Below, one piece after another: positions 51,347 through 63,286 of a stretch of DNA of 64,000 nt (position 1 is the stretch's first letter; every line of letters begins with the position of its first letter). The notes beneath the pieces are model-generated. The model made no database searches. It saw only the letters and a list, made by a program, of their open reading frames with translations, and was not told where the DNA came from. The translations under genes were made by a program, and so were the position numbers. The stretch is from Nocardiopsis_B sediminis (GTDB lineage: Bacteria > Actinomycetota > Actinomycetes > Streptosporangiales > Streptosporangiaceae): contig NZ_JBHSBH010000006.1 in NCBI RefSeq assembly GCF_042650565.1, forward strand, positions 75,859-139,858, written 5' to 3'.

Positions 51347-52264
51347 ATGAGCGAGCAGGACCCGCAGGGCCGGCTGAACCAACAGGACCCCGCCCCGGCC
51401 CGCACCCCGGCCGCAGGCCGCACTCCGGCCGTGGCCCGCACCCCCGAGGAGCTGGCCCGGCTGCGGCCGGGCCTGGGCCGCCTCGCCCTCGTGCCCACGA
51501 TGGGCGCGCTGCACATCGGCCACCGCACCCTCATCGCCGCCGCCCGCGAACAGGCCGACTCCGTCGCCGTCAGCATCTTCGTGAACCCGCTCCAGTTCGG
51601 GCCCAACGAGGACTTCGACCGCTACCCCCGCCCGCTCGACGCCGACCTCGCCGCCTGCGCCGAGGAGGGCGTCGACGTCGTCTACGCCCCCGCGGTCGAG
51701 ACCATGTACCCCGGCGAGCAGATGGTGACCGTCCACCCCGGCCGCATGGGCGGGGTGCTCGAAGGCGAGTTCCGCCCCGGCTTCTTCGACGGCGTCCTCA
51801 CCGTCGTCGCCAAGCTGTTCCACATGGTCCGCCCCGACCTCGCGTTCTTCGGCCAGAAGGACGCCCAGCAGCTCGCGGTGGTCCGCCGGATGGTGCGCGA
51901 CCTGGGCATGGGTGTGGCGATCGTGGGCGTGCCCACCGTGCGCGATCCCGACGGGCTGGCCACCTCCAGCCGCAACGCCTACCTGTCGCCCAAGGAGCGC
52001 GAGAGCGCCCTTGCGCTGTCGCGGGCGCTGCTCGCCGGCGCCGACGCGTCCGTCACCGGCCCGGTCGGCATCCTCAGCGCCGCGCGCGCGGTGCTCGCCG
52101 CGGCGGCCACCGCCGCGCCCCCGGTGTCGGTCGACTACCTCGCCCTCGTTGACGCCCAGTCCTTCACCGAGGTCCCCGGCGATTTCCGGGGCGATGCGGT
52201 GCTCGTCGTGGCCGCGCGTGTGGGCGAGACCAGGCTCATTGATAACGTGCCGCTCACGCTGTGA
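51347..52264 (+). CDS. panC: pantothenate synthetase
   Basis: Couples pantoate and beta-alanine with ATP to give pantothenate, the CoA precursor. The 305-residue product carries VPTMGALHIGHRTLIAAAR near residue 48, SIFVNPLQFGPNEDFDRYPR, the DLAFFGQKDAQQLAVVRRM block with the catalytic KDAQQ-type residues, and TVRDPDGLATSSRNAYLSPKER. ATG 51347 has GGAGG 8 bases upstream; the first about 30 residues are a Pro/Ala-rich extension not needed for catalysis. It is followed by nadB-nadC and coaX, a usual actinobacterial order; panD is not in this window. Confidence 0.96.
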   Translation: MSEQDPQGRLNQQDPAPARTPAAGRTPAVARTPEELARLRPGLGRLALVPTMGALHIGHRTLIAAAREQADSVAVSIFVNPLQFGPNEDFDRYPRPLDADLAACAEEGVDVVYAPAVETMYPGEQMVTVHPGRMGGVLEGEFRPGFFDGVLTVVAKLFHMVRPDLAFFGQKDAQQLAVVRRMVRDLGMGVAIVGVPTVRDPDGLATSSRNAYLSPKERESALALSRALLAGADASVTGPVGILSAARAVLAAAATAAPPVSVDYLALVDAQSFTEVPGDFRGDAVLVVAARVGETRLIDNVPLTL

Positions 52265-52301
52265 TCCCCAGCGAACCCACCTGGAACAGGGAGAGAACAC
52301 G

Positions 52302-54914
52302 GTGAGCGCCACCACGTCGTCGCCCCTACCGCTCCGGCTCACCGCCCCCGAGCCCGGTTGGACGGCCGAAGCCGACGTCGTGATCGTCGGCTCGGGCGTC
52401 GCCGGGCTCAGCACCGCACTGGACTACACCGAGCGTGTGCCCGGCGGCCGGGTCGTCATCGTCACCAAGGACGTGCTCTCCACCGGGTCCACCCGGTGGG
52501 CGCAGGGCGGCGTGGCCGCCGCCCTCGGGCCGGCCGACCGCCCGGTCGCGCACATGATCGACACCCTGACCGCCGGCGACGGCGCCTGCGACCCCCGCTC
52601 CGTGCACGTGCTGGCCACCGAGGGCCCCGCCGCGGTGCGCCGGCTCATTGCCGCGGGTGCCCGGTTCGACCTCGACCCCGCCGGCGAGCTCTCGCTCACC
52701 CGCGAGGGCGGCCATCGCGCCGACCGCATCGCGCACGCCGGCGGCGACGCCACCGGCGCCGAGATCGAGCGGGCGCTGATCGCCGCCGTCGAGGCCCAGC
52801 CGCGCATCGAGGTCATCGAGCACGCCCTCGCCCTCGACGCCCTCCTCACCCCCGCCGCCCCCGGGGCGCCGCGCGGCCGCATCCGCGGCGTCACCCTGCA
52901 CGTCATGGGCGAGGGGCGGCGCGACGGCGTGGGCGCCGTGCTCGCGCCCTCCGTGGTCATCGCGACCGGCGGCATCGGCCAGATCTTCGCCGCCACCACC
53001 AACCCGCCCGTCTCCACCGGGGACGGGGTCGCGCTCGCGCTGCGCGCCGGCGCCGAGGTGCAGGACCTGGAGTTCGTCCAGTTCCACCCCACCGTGCTGT
53101 GGCTGGGCGCCGATTCCCGCGGCCAGCAGCCCCTGGTGTCGGAGGCGGTGCGCGGCGAGGGCGCCTTCCTCGTCGACACCGAGGGCCGCCGGTTCATGCA
53201 GGGCGAGCACGAGCTGGCCGACCTCGCGCCCCGCGACATCGTGGCCCGCGCGATCGCCCGCGCCATGGCCGCCACCGGCGCCGACCACGTGCTGCTGGAC
53301 GCGCGCCACTTCGGCGCCGAGAAGTGGGAGAGACGGTTCCCCACCATCTTGGCCTCCTGCCGCGCCCACGGCATCGACCCCGTGACGCAGCCGATCCCGG
53401 TCGTGCCCGCCGCGCACCACGCCTCGGGCGGCATCCGCACCGGACTGGACGGCGCCACCTCGGTGCCCGGCCTCTACGCGGTGGGCGAGGCCGCCTGCAC
53501 CGGCGTGCACGGTGCCAACCGGCTGGCGTCCAACTCGCTGCTGGAGGGGCTGGTCTTCGCCGGCCGCATCGCCCGCGGCCTGGCAGGGGCGGCCACAGCC
53601 ACCGTGGCATCCGCTGCCGGCTCCCCGCCCGCCCGGCCCCACGGCCTCGCCGACCCCGCGGCAATGGCCGAGCTGCGCACGGCGATGTCGCGGCACGTGG
53701 GCCTGGTGCGCGACGGCGCGGGCCTGGCCGCCGCCCGCGCCGTCCTGGACGGGATCGCCGCCGCGTCCGCCGAGCCCGGGGCCGCCGAGCCGGGCATCGC
53801 CGCGTGGGAGGCCACCAACCTGCTCACCGTCGCCGCGTTCGTGGCCGCCCACGCCGAGGCCCGGCGCGAGAGCCGCGGCGCCCACTGGCGGGCCGACCAC
53901 CCCGGGCACGCCGAAGGGGCGCCCGCGGGCGCGGTGGGCGTCCTGGACCCCGAGGGGCGTGTCACCGTCGTGCCGCGCCCGGACGCCGCGCCCGTCCGGC
54001 CGCCCGAGCACCTGGCCGCCGAGCTCGTCGCCTCGGTCCCCGAGGCCAACGAGCCCACCCCCGACGACTCCGGCCTGGGCACGCTCGCCCTCGTGCGCAC
54101 CGCCCTCGACGAGGACCTCCGCCACGGGACCGGCGTCGACGTCACCACCGTCGCCACCATCCCGGCCGGCCAGCTGAGCACGGCCGACGTCGTCGCCCGC
54201 GCCGACGGCACCGTCGCCGGGCTGGCGGTCGCCGAGCTCGTGTTCTGGACCGTCGCGGGCGGCGCGGTCGAGGTGCGGCGCCGCGTCGCCGACGGCGACC
54301 GGGTACACCGCGGCGACGTGCTCATGACCGTCACCGCGCGCACGCGCGACCTGCTCACCGCCGAGCGCACGGCGCTGAACCTGCTCACCCACCTGTCCGG
54401 GATCGCCACGGCCACCGCGCAATGGGTGGCGGCGGTCGAGGGCACCGGGGCGCGGATCCGCGACAGCCGCAAGACCCACCCGGGCCTGCGCGCGCTGGAG
54501 AAGTACGCGGTGCGCTGCGGCGGCGGGGTCAACCACCGCTACGGGCTGGCCGACGCCGCGCTGATCAAGGACAACCACGTCCTGGCCGCCGGCGGCGTCG
54601 CCGAAGCCGTCCGCGCGGTCCAGCGCGCCTATCCGGGGCTGCCGCTGGAGGTCGAGGTCGACCGGATCGACCAGATCGAGCCGGCGCTCAAGGCGGGCGC
54701 CCAGGAGATCCTGCTCGACAACTTCACAGTGGCCGACCTGCGGCGGGCCGTGGCCCTCGTCGCCGGCCGCGCCCGGCTGGAGTCCAGCGGGGGCCTGACG
54801 CTGGCGGTCGCGTCCGAAGTGGCCGCGACCGGGGTGGACTATCTTGCGGTGGGTGCCCTGACCCACTCCAGTCCGGCACTGGACATCGCGCTCGACCTGC
54901 GCGAGACCCACTGA
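52302..54914 (+). CDS. nadBC: fused L-aspartate oxidase / quinolinate phosphoribosyltransferase
   Basis: Two NAD-biosynthesis enzymes form one 870-residue frame without a stop between them. Residues about 20-560 are NadB, the FAD flavoprotein that oxidises aspartate to iminoaspartate: DVVIVGSGVAGLSTAL near 26, GSTRWAQGGVAAALG near 64, EFVQFHPTVLW near 262, HHASGGIRTGLDG and GANRLASNSLLEGLVF near 410. Residues about 592-870 are NadC (DEDLRHGTGVDVTTV, LNLLTHLSGIATATAQWV, DSRKTHPGLRALEKYAVRCG, LLDNFTVADLRRAV), making nicotinate mononucleotide from quinolinate and PRPP. NadA is not in the window. In Streptomyces these are, as I recall, separate neighbouring genes. GTG 52302 with AGGGAGAG upstream. 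No frame error is visible at the joint. Confidence 0.93.
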   Translation: MSATTSSPLPLRLTAPEPGWTAEADVVIVGSGVAGLSTALDYTERVPGGRVVIVTKDVLSTGSTRWAQGGVAAALGPADRPVAHMIDTLTAGDGACDPRSVHVLATEGPAAVRRLIAAGARFDLDPAGELSLTREGGHRADRIAHAGGDATGAEIERALIAAVEAQPRIEVIEHALALDALLTPAAPGAPRGRIRGVTLHVMGEGRRDGVGAVLAPSVVIATGGIGQIFAATTNPPVSTGDGVALALRAGAEVQDLEFVQFHPTVLWLGADSRGQQPLVSEAVRGEGAFLVDTEGRRFMQGEHELADLAPRDIVARAIARAMAATGADHVLLDARHFGAEKWERRFPTILASCRAHGIDPVTQPIPVVPAAHHASGGIRTGLDGATSVPGLYAVGEAACTGVHGANRLASNSLLEGLVFAGRIARGLAGAATATVASAAGSPPARPHGLADPAAMAELRTAMSRHVGLVRDGAGLAAARAVLDGIAAASAEPGAAEPGIAAWEATNLLTVAAFVAAHAEARRESRGAHWRADHPGHAEGAPAGAVGVLDPEGRVTVVPRPDAAPVRPPEHLAAELVASVPEANEPTPDDSGLGTLALVRTALDEDLRHGTGVDVTTVATIPAGQLSTADVVARADGTVAGLAVAELVFWTVAGGAVEVRRRVADGDRVHRGDVLMTVTARTRDLLTAERTALNLLTHLSGIATATAQWVAAVEGTGARIRDSRKTHPGLRALEKYAVRCGGGVNHRYGLADAALIKDNHVLAAGGVAEAVRAVQRAYPGLPLEVEVDRIDQIEPALKAGAQEILLDNFTVADLRRAVALVAGRARLESSGGLTLAVASEVAATGVDYLAVGALTHSSPALDIALDLRETH

Positions 54915-54951
54915 CCCCGCTGACCCCACGACCCCGGATGATGAGGCCCAC

Positions 54952-55734
54952 ATGCTGCTCGCGATCGACGTCGGCAACTCCCAGACGGTCCTCGGCCTCT
55001 TCGACGGCGAGGACCTGACGGAGCACTGGCGCGTATCGACCGAGGCGCGGCGCACCGCCGACGAATGGGCGGTGGTGCTCCAGGGGCTCATCGGCGGCAG
55101 CGCCCTGACCCGGCCGGGCGACATCGACGGGATCGCGATGTGCTGCTCGGTGCCGACCGTCCAGCACGAGATGCGCGAGATGTTCCGCCGGCACTTCGGC
55201 GACGTGCCGGCGGTCATCGTCGAGCCGGGCGTCAAGACCGGCGTCCCGGTGCGCATGGACAACCCCAAGGAGGTCGGCAGCGACCGGATCATCAACGCGC
55301 TGGCGGCCGTGCAGCTCTACGGCGGGCCGTGCGTGGTGGTCGACTTCGGCACCGCCACCACCTTCGACGCGGTGAGCGTCAAGGGGGAGTACGTGGGCGG
55401 CGCCATCGCGCCGGGCATCGACATCTCGGTCGAGGCGCTGTCGCGCCGCGGCGCCCAGCTGCACATGGTCGAGATCGTCAAGCCGCGCGCGGTCATCGCC
55501 AAGAACACCACCGAGGCGCTGCGCTCGGGGATCGTCTTCGGCTTCGCGGGCCAGGTCGACGGCATCGTGGACCGGATGGCCCAGGACCTCACCGCCGATG
55601 TCGACTCCGTCACGGTGGTGGCCACCGGCGGGCTGGCCCCCATGGTGGTCGACGAGTGCGAGACCGTCGACATCCACGAGCCGTGGCTCACCCTGATCGG
55701 CCTGCGCCTGGTGTACGAGCGCAACGTGGGCTGA
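54952..55734 (+). CDS. coaX: type III pantothenate kinase
   Basis: First committed CoA step, phosphorylating pantothenate; needs a monovalent cation and is not inhibited by CoA. The 260-residue ASKHA fold starts with LLAIDVGNSQTVLGLFDGE, with GSDRIINALAAVQLYGGPCVVVDFGTATTFDAV near 109-140 and GGAIAPGIDISVEAL near 151. Its GGAPG-type motifs and Asp residues fit family III. It lies 37 bases after nadBC. Confidence 0.96.
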   Translation: MLLAIDVGNSQTVLGLFDGEDLTEHWRVSTEARRTADEWAVVLQGLIGGSALTRPGDIDGIAMCCSVPTVQHEMREMFRRHFGDVPAVIVEPGVKTGVPVRMDNPKEVGSDRIINALAAVQLYGGPCVVVDFGTATTFDAVSVKGEYVGGAIAPGIDISVEALSRRGAQLHMVEIVKPRAVIAKNTTEALRSGIVFGFAGQVDGIVDRMAQDLTADVDSVTVVATGGLAPMVVDECETVDIHEPWLTLIGLRLVYERNVG

Positions 55735-55786
55735 GCGGGGCCGGGGCGGCCCCGTCCCCGCGGTCCGGCCGCGGTGACGGCGCGGA

Positions 55787-55792
55787 TAGGAT
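55787..55792 (+). promoter_or_regulatory. -10-like TAGGAT before lysS
   Basis: TAGGAT ends 7 bases before the GTG start at 55800. There is no Shine-Dalgarno, so the lysS transcript probably starts at or within a base or two of its start codon. Confidence 0.5.
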
Positions 55793-55799
55793 CTGTGCC

Positions 55800-57296
55800 G
55801 TGAGTGACGTGCCAGACGATTCCTACGATGACCTGCCCGAGCAGATGCGCATCCGGCGCGAGAAGCTGGACCGGCTGCGCGCCGCAGGCGCCGACCCCTT
55901 CCCCGTCGGGTTCCCCCGCACGACCGGTATCGGCGACGTCCGGGAGAAATACGCCGACCTCGCCCCCGACTCCGCCACGGGCGAGCGGGTGGGGATCGCC
56001 GGCCGCGTCATGCTCTACCGCACCGGCGGCAAGCTGTGCTTCGCCACCCTGCGCGACCCCTCCGGCGACCTCCAGGTCATGCTCTCGCTCGACCGCCTGG
56101 GCGCCGACTCGCTGGCTGCGTGGAAGTCCGACGTCGACCTGGGCGACCACGTGGGCGTCGAGGGCGAGGTGATCACCTCAAGGCGCGGCGAGCTGTCGGT
56201 CATGGTCGACTCCTGGGCGCTGACCGCCAAGTGCCTGCGCCCGCTGCCCGACAAGCACAAGGGGCTCACCGACCCCGAGGCGCGCGTGCGCCGGCGCTAT
56301 GTGGACCTCATCGTCAACCCCGAGTCCCGCGAGATGGTGCGGCGCCGCGCCGCGGCGGTCCGCTCCCTGCGCGACGGCCTGATGGACCGCGGGTTCATCG
56401 AGGTCGAGACCCCGATGCTCCAGCAGGTGCACGGCGGCGCCACGGCGCGCCCGTTCACCACCCACATCAACGCCTACGACCTCGGCCTCTACCTGCGCAT
56501 CGCGCCCGAGCTGTACCTGAAGCGGCTGGTGGTGGGCGGGATCGAGCGGGTCTTCGAGATCAACCGGAACTTCCGCAACGAGGGCGCCGACTCCACGCAC
56601 AACCCCGAGTTCACGATGCTGGAGTTCTACCAGGCCTACGCCGACTACAACGTCGTGGCCGACACCACCCGCGAGCTGATCCAGTCGGCGGCCCGCGCGG
56701 TGTTCGGCTCCACGGTGGTCGAGCGCGACGGCCGCGAGTTCGACCTGGGCGGCGAGTGGCCGCAGGTCACCCTCTATGGGGTGGTGTCGGAGGCGCTGGA
56801 GACCGAGGTCACCCCGCGCACGCCGCTCGAGGACGTCCGCAAGCTCGCCGACTCCCGCGACATCGAGTGGGACCCCGACTGGGGCCAGGGCAAGCTGGTG
56901 GAGCACCTGTTCGAGGAGCTGGTCGAGCACACGCTCGAACAGCCCACCTTCGTGCGGGACTTCCCGGTCGAGACCAGCCCGCTGACCCGGCAGCACCGCG
57001 ACGACCCGCTGCTCACCGAGAAGTGGGACCTCATCGGTTTCGGCATGGAGCTGGGTACCGGGTACTCCGAACTGGTCGACCCGGTCGAGCAGCGGCGCCG
57101 GCTCACCGAGCAGTCGCTGCTGGCCGCCGGCGGCGACCCCGAGGCGATGCAGCTCGACGAGGATTTCCTGCGGGCTCTCGAATACGGCATGCCGCCCACG
57201 GGCGGTGTGGGGGTCGGAATCGACCGGCTGCTCATGGGATTCACCGGCCGCAACATCCGCGAGACCGTGCTGTTTCCGCTGGTCAAGCCGGAATAG
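55800..57296 (+). CDS. lysS: lysyl-tRNA synthetase, class II
   Basis: Charges tRNA-Lys. The 498-residue product has an N-terminal OB-fold anticodon-binding domain (IAGRVMLYRTGGKLCFATLRD) and a class II core. Motif 2 is FEINRNFRNEGADSTHNPEFT (split across about residues 254-274) and motif 3 GVGVGIDRLLMGF near the C-terminus. A leaderless GTG start is likely. Ordinary single-domain LysRS, without the LysX membrane extension. It is followed by a strong terminator and a long AT-richer intergenic stretch. Confidence 0.97.
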   Translation: MSDVPDDSYDDLPEQMRIRREKLDRLRAAGADPFPVGFPRTTGIGDVREKYADLAPDSATGERVGIAGRVMLYRTGGKLCFATLRDPSGDLQVMLSLDRLGADSLAAWKSDVDLGDHVGVEGEVITSRRGELSVMVDSWALTAKCLRPLPDKHKGLTDPEARVRRRYVDLIVNPESREMVRRRAAAVRSLRDGLMDRGFIEVETPMLQQVHGGATARPFTTHINAYDLGLYLRIAPELYLKRLVVGGIERVFEINRNFRNEGADSTHNPEFTMLEFYQAYADYNVVADTTRELIQSAARAVFGSTVVERDGREFDLGGEWPQVTLYGVVSEALETEVTPRTPLEDVRKLADSRDIEWDPDWGQGKLVEHLFEELVEHTLEQPTFVRDFPVETSPLTRQHRDDPLLTEKWDLIGFGMELGTGYSELVDPVEQRRRLTEQSLLAAGGDPEAMQLDEDFLRALEYGMPPTGGVGVGIDRLLMGFTGRNIRETVLFPLVKPE

Positions 57297-57304
57297 CGGG
57301 TGTC

Positions 57305-57337
57305 GCCGCCCCCGCCGGAATCAATGGCGGGGGCGGC
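57305..57337 (+). terminator. lysS terminator
   Basis: GCCGCCCCCGCC (57305-57316) and GGCGGGGGCGGC (57326-57337) form a perfect 12-bp stem with a 9-base loop, right after the lysS stop. Confidence 0.85.
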
Positions 57338-57577
57338 ATTGCACGACCGCACTTGCGCACGTTGCCGGATCGTGATGTTTGACACCCCCATGAAGGCCCT
57401 GGCCAGCGGCACTGTCTACATGGTCACTTTCTGAATACTGTTCGGGCGTCCCGAGCGCCTCCGCCGTGCCCGTAGCGTAGATTATTTTCGCAGGTCAATG
57501 CCGGAATTGAAGATTCCTGCATTCGCAGGTCATGACCGATAATGATCATCTGATCACACTCTGTGTTCATAACGACC

Positions 57578-57606
57578 TTGACGACCTGTTCTCATCCGCT
57601 TAGCGT
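57578..57606 (+). promoter_or_regulatory. sigma-70-type promoter for the LuxR-like gene
   Basis: TTGACG (57578-57583) and TAGCGT (57601-57606) are separated by exactly 17 bases. It is the best classical promoter in the window. Confidence 0.6.
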
Positions 57607-57941
57607 TTCGAAACGAGCGGAGAAATCCGCGTGTTTGCCGTAGTGGATCTACATGACGGTGAGTGAGAATGGCTGAACACTGCTTCGGCGGCTTCTTCCA
57701 TTCTTTGCCGTGCACGCCCCCGCAGGATCTGTCCGTCCCAGATCTCAGCGTGAGGGTCCGTGGACTCCCGCAGGCACCGCGCACCCGCCTCTGTGCCAGG
57801 GAGGCTCACGCGCCGGTGGTCGGCGGCCGGTCCCGGAGAAAACCCAGGCGTCCATGTCAAGAGGTTCGTCCCTCTGCTCGACCGAGGTCTCTGCGGCGAC
57901 GAGTTGTTGTTCCGCACTCACCACGGATGAGGGAGGACGGA

Positions 57942-58250
57942 GTGGAACAGGCCACACTCGTACGTCGTGCCGTGAAGGACCCCAGCGTCCCGCTGCTGCG
58001 GGAGAGCATGGTGCCGCCGCCCGCGGCACCTGCCCACGATGCTGGACAGACCCTTCCGGTCAACTTGACCGACGATGAACTCCAGCTGCTGGCGGAAATC
58101 GCCACCGGCGTGACCACGGACGTCGCCGCGCGGCGTCTGGAGCTGAGCGCGCGCACCCTGCGCCGCCGGCTGCGTGCCATCTGCGACCAGCTCGGCGTGA
58201 ACACCCCCATCGAGGCGGTCGTGTGGGCCGCACGCAAGCAGCTCATCTGA
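57942..58250 (+). CDS. small LuxR-type HTH protein
   Basis: A 102-residue protein with a C-terminal helix-turn-helix of the LuxR/FixJ kind: LTDDELQLLAEIATGVTTDVAARRLELSARTLRRRLRAICDQLGV..PIEAVVWAARK. The N-terminal 40 residues lack a receiver or ligand domain, so it is a stand-alone DNA-binding module. Such small proteins are conserved near lysS/lsr2 in actinomycetes. GTG 57942 has GGGAGG 5 bases before. It probably regulates transcription; its targets are unknown. Confidence 0.82.
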   Translation: MEQATLVRRAVKDPSVPLLRESMVPPPAAPAHDAGQTLPVNLTDDELQLLAEIATGVTTDVAARRLELSARTLRRRLRAICDQLGVNTPIEAVVWAARKQLI

Positions 58251-58301
58251 CGGACCCCCCGGGGGCCGGTCCCCGGAGTCCCGCGCATGACGGCGGACGA
58301 G

Positions 58302-58307
58302 TAATCT
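58302..58307 (+). promoter_or_regulatory. -10-like TAATCT before the acetyltransferase
   Basis: TAATCT ends 9 bases before the ATG at 58317 with no Shine-Dalgarno, again pointing to a leaderless or near-leaderless message. Confidence 0.45.
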
Positions 58308-58316
58308 GATGCGGTC

Positions 58317-58883
58317 ATGCATCCCCAGCAGGTCACCGTCCGCCGCGCGCGGACCCGAGACGTCGTTCATATCCGCCGACTCATGGACACGTTCAGCCAA
58401 GAGCGGCGCGTGCTCGCCAAGAGCACCGTCAACCTCTACGAGGACGTCCAGGAGTTCTGCGTAGCCGAAGCCGGCGATGGCGAGCAGCGCACCATCGTCG
58501 GCTGCGGCGCGCTCCACGTCCTGTGGGAGGACCTCGCCGAGGTCCGCACCGTCGCGGTCGACCGCAGCGCCCAGGGCCACGGGGTCGGCCACCGCATCGT
58601 CGCGGCACTCCTCGACCGCGCCCGCGAACTGGGCGTGCGGCGGGTCTTCTGCCTGACCTTCGAGACCGACTTCTTCGGCAGGCACGGGTTCGAGCCCATC
58701 CAGGGCACCCCCGTCTCCCACCGCGTCTACGAGGAGCTGCTGCGCTCCTACGACGAAGGCGTCGCCGAGTTCCTCGGCCTCGAACGCGTCAAGCCCAACA
58801 CCCTCGGCAACACCCGGATGCTGGTCTACCTCAACGCGCCCGGCACCCCCCGCCCCGCACCCGGCGGGGCAGGGGTCGCCTAG
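58317..58883 (+). CDS. argA: GNAT amino-acid N-acetyltransferase (ArgA-like)
   Basis: A 188-residue acetyltransferase of the short, stand-alone N-acetylglutamate synthase type known from mycobacteria (Rv2747-like): VTVRRARTRDVVHIRRLMD, LHVLWEDLAEVRTVAVDRSAQGHGVGHRIV (acetyl-CoA loop Q-x-x-G-x-G) near 70-96, and CLTFETDFFGRHGFEPI. This would supply N-acetylglutamate for arginine synthesis; the gene symbol is tentative. It is convergent with the EndoQ-UvrD gene: the stop codons are one base apart. Confidence 0.85.
   Translation: MHPQQVTVRRARTRDVVHIRRLMDTFSQERRVLAKSTVNLYEDVQEFCVAEAGDGEQRTIVGCGALHVLWEDLAEVRTVAVDRSAQGHGVGHRIVAALLDRARELGVRRVFCLTFETDFFGRHGFEPIQGTPVSHRVYEELLRSYDEGVAEFLGLERVKPNTLGNTRMLVYLNAPGTPRPAPGGAGVA
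58847..58875. terminator. terminator hairpin inside the 3' end of the acetyltransferase gene
   Basis: CCCC-GCCCCGC (58847-58858) pairs with GCGGGGC-GGGG (58864-58875) with one mismatch and a 5-base loop. As the two convergent stops are one base apart, the terminator is built into the last codons. Confidence 0.5.
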
Positions 58884-58884
58884 C

Positions 58885-62181
<3,297 letters not shown>

Positions 62182-62640
62182 GGCGGCGGCCTCCGAATGC
62201 CCACGGTGACGGGGTGGTCGGGACTTTGGTCACTTACCCGGGCGCGGATACCCATGGCTTCGCCCCCGTGTCCCGGCCGAGTGCAGGATGCCACGATCCC
62301 ACAACTCGCGCCTAGCACGGACGCATATGGTGCCCGGTGCGCAGGAGCGGATAGGGGCAGGTAATCTACGGATTGCGGTTGGTAACTCGCCGGGATGCTT
62401 CTTCGGGCCGGCCGCCGAGAGGGGTGGGCCGAGATCCGTCCACGGGCCGGGAAACCGCCCCGGACCGGCCACGAAGCGTCGTCTTTTCCACTCCGATTCG
62501 GTTGCGGTCCCGCTGGGCTAACCGGCTTCGCGTTGCCCGCCGCGGCTCCGGCTCTCATCTCAACTGGACAGTGCGATTGCGGTTCCCCGAAAGCCGCGAG
62601 TCGCACACCCGGGTCGGAACGGGTATGGAAGGTGTCTATG
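62182..62640. other. 459-bp intergenic region
   Basis: No convincing gene. It separates the divergent EndoQ-UvrD gene from two small genes and must hold their promoters, but I see no clear -35/-10 pair. Confidence 0.5.
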
Positions 62641-62742
62641 ATGTCGGAGACCATGCCGATCTCTCCCGAGTCCGCGGCGGATCACGGCATGGTCCGCCGA
62701 CTGATCGCGGACAGCGGTCGGCAGCGCCCCTCTGTGGGGTAA
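62641..62742 (+). CDS. possible 33-residue peptide
   Basis: MSETMPISPESAADHGMVRR followed by a short Arg/Ser tail. GGAAGGTGTCT lies a few bases upstream, and an overlapping ATG at 62638 or a later one at 62653 are alternatives. No family recognised; it may be only a leader peptide for the next gene. Confidence 0.35.
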   Translation: MSETMPISPESAADHGMVRRLIADSGRQRPSVG

Positions 62743-62782
62743 TTGCTGCATAAAGTAACAACAACGAAGGGGTGTGCCAGCG

Positions 62783-63058
62783 ATGAGTGACGTTTTGTCG
62801 GCGCTGATCCCCCCTGCTGTTGTCGCGACGGTCTTCTGCACGTTCGTCATCAAGCTGCTTCGCAACGAGATGGCGCCGAGAACATCGGATGGGCGCCTGG
62901 TCAGCGAGGTCGATGGCGCCGCAGGTCGCGAAGCGGCGGATGCCGGGGCGGCGCGCCCGGTCGGGGCTCAAGCCGTTACACCGGAAGACGGGGCAAAGGG
63001 CGCGGAGGGATCTTCCGCGGAACTCCCCGGGGACGGACCCCGTCCCGCAGAGGGCTAA
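62783..63058 (+). CDS. small single-helix membrane protein
   Basis: From ATG 62783 the 91-residue product has an N-terminal transmembrane helix (VLSALIPPAVVATVFCTFVIKLL), a basic stretch NEMAPRTSDGR, and an acidic Ala/Gly-rich tail. AAGGGG is about 10 bases upstream. Similar small proteins are found just before lsr2 in other actinomycetes, as I recall. Function unknown. Confidence 0.6.
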   Translation: MSDVLSALIPPAVVATVFCTFVIKLLRNEMAPRTSDGRLVSEVDGAAGREAADAGAARPVGAQAVTPEDGAKGAEGSSAELPGDGPRPAEG

Positions 63059-63211
63059 GCGCGCGAATGCGGCCCGTCGCGGGGGTTAACGACTCCGGAT
63101 CCCCGGGCAGGGGGCCGGGCCGTATCGCCTGTGGTGCCGGGATTTCGCGAGGTGCGCGGAGCCCGCGCGCCTTGGGGACGCCTCCCATCCCAAATTCCCC
63201 GTGAGGGAGAA

Positions 63212-63240
63212 TTGTCTTTCGCGTTCTCTCCGGATAGCTT
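63212..63240 (+). promoter_or_regulatory. probable lsr2 promoter
   Basis: TTGTCT (63212-63217) and TAGCTT (63235-63240) are 17 bases apart, 47 bases before the lsr2 start; TTTATATATC follows and makes the region AT-rich, as expected for a target of Lsr2 itself. Confidence 0.5.
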
Positions 63241-63286
63241 TATATATCAGGTGCCGCCGCACCGCTCTGCTGAAAGAGGATGTTCT

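Larger units (their letters stand above)
57297..57941. other. 645-bp intergenic region, AT-richer, with repeated motifs
   Basis: No gene is supported. From about 57345 to 57670 GC falls well below its surroundings. It contains two copies of TTCGCAGGTCA (57487-57497, 57522-57532), a CCTGC-attc-GCAGG hairpin (57516-57529), two TGATCA boxes 8 bases apart (57543-57548, 57551-57556), and a good promoter at 57578-57606. It looks like a regulatory region for the HTH gene at 57942, about 335 bases below the promoter, so its message would have a long leader. Confidence 0.6.
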
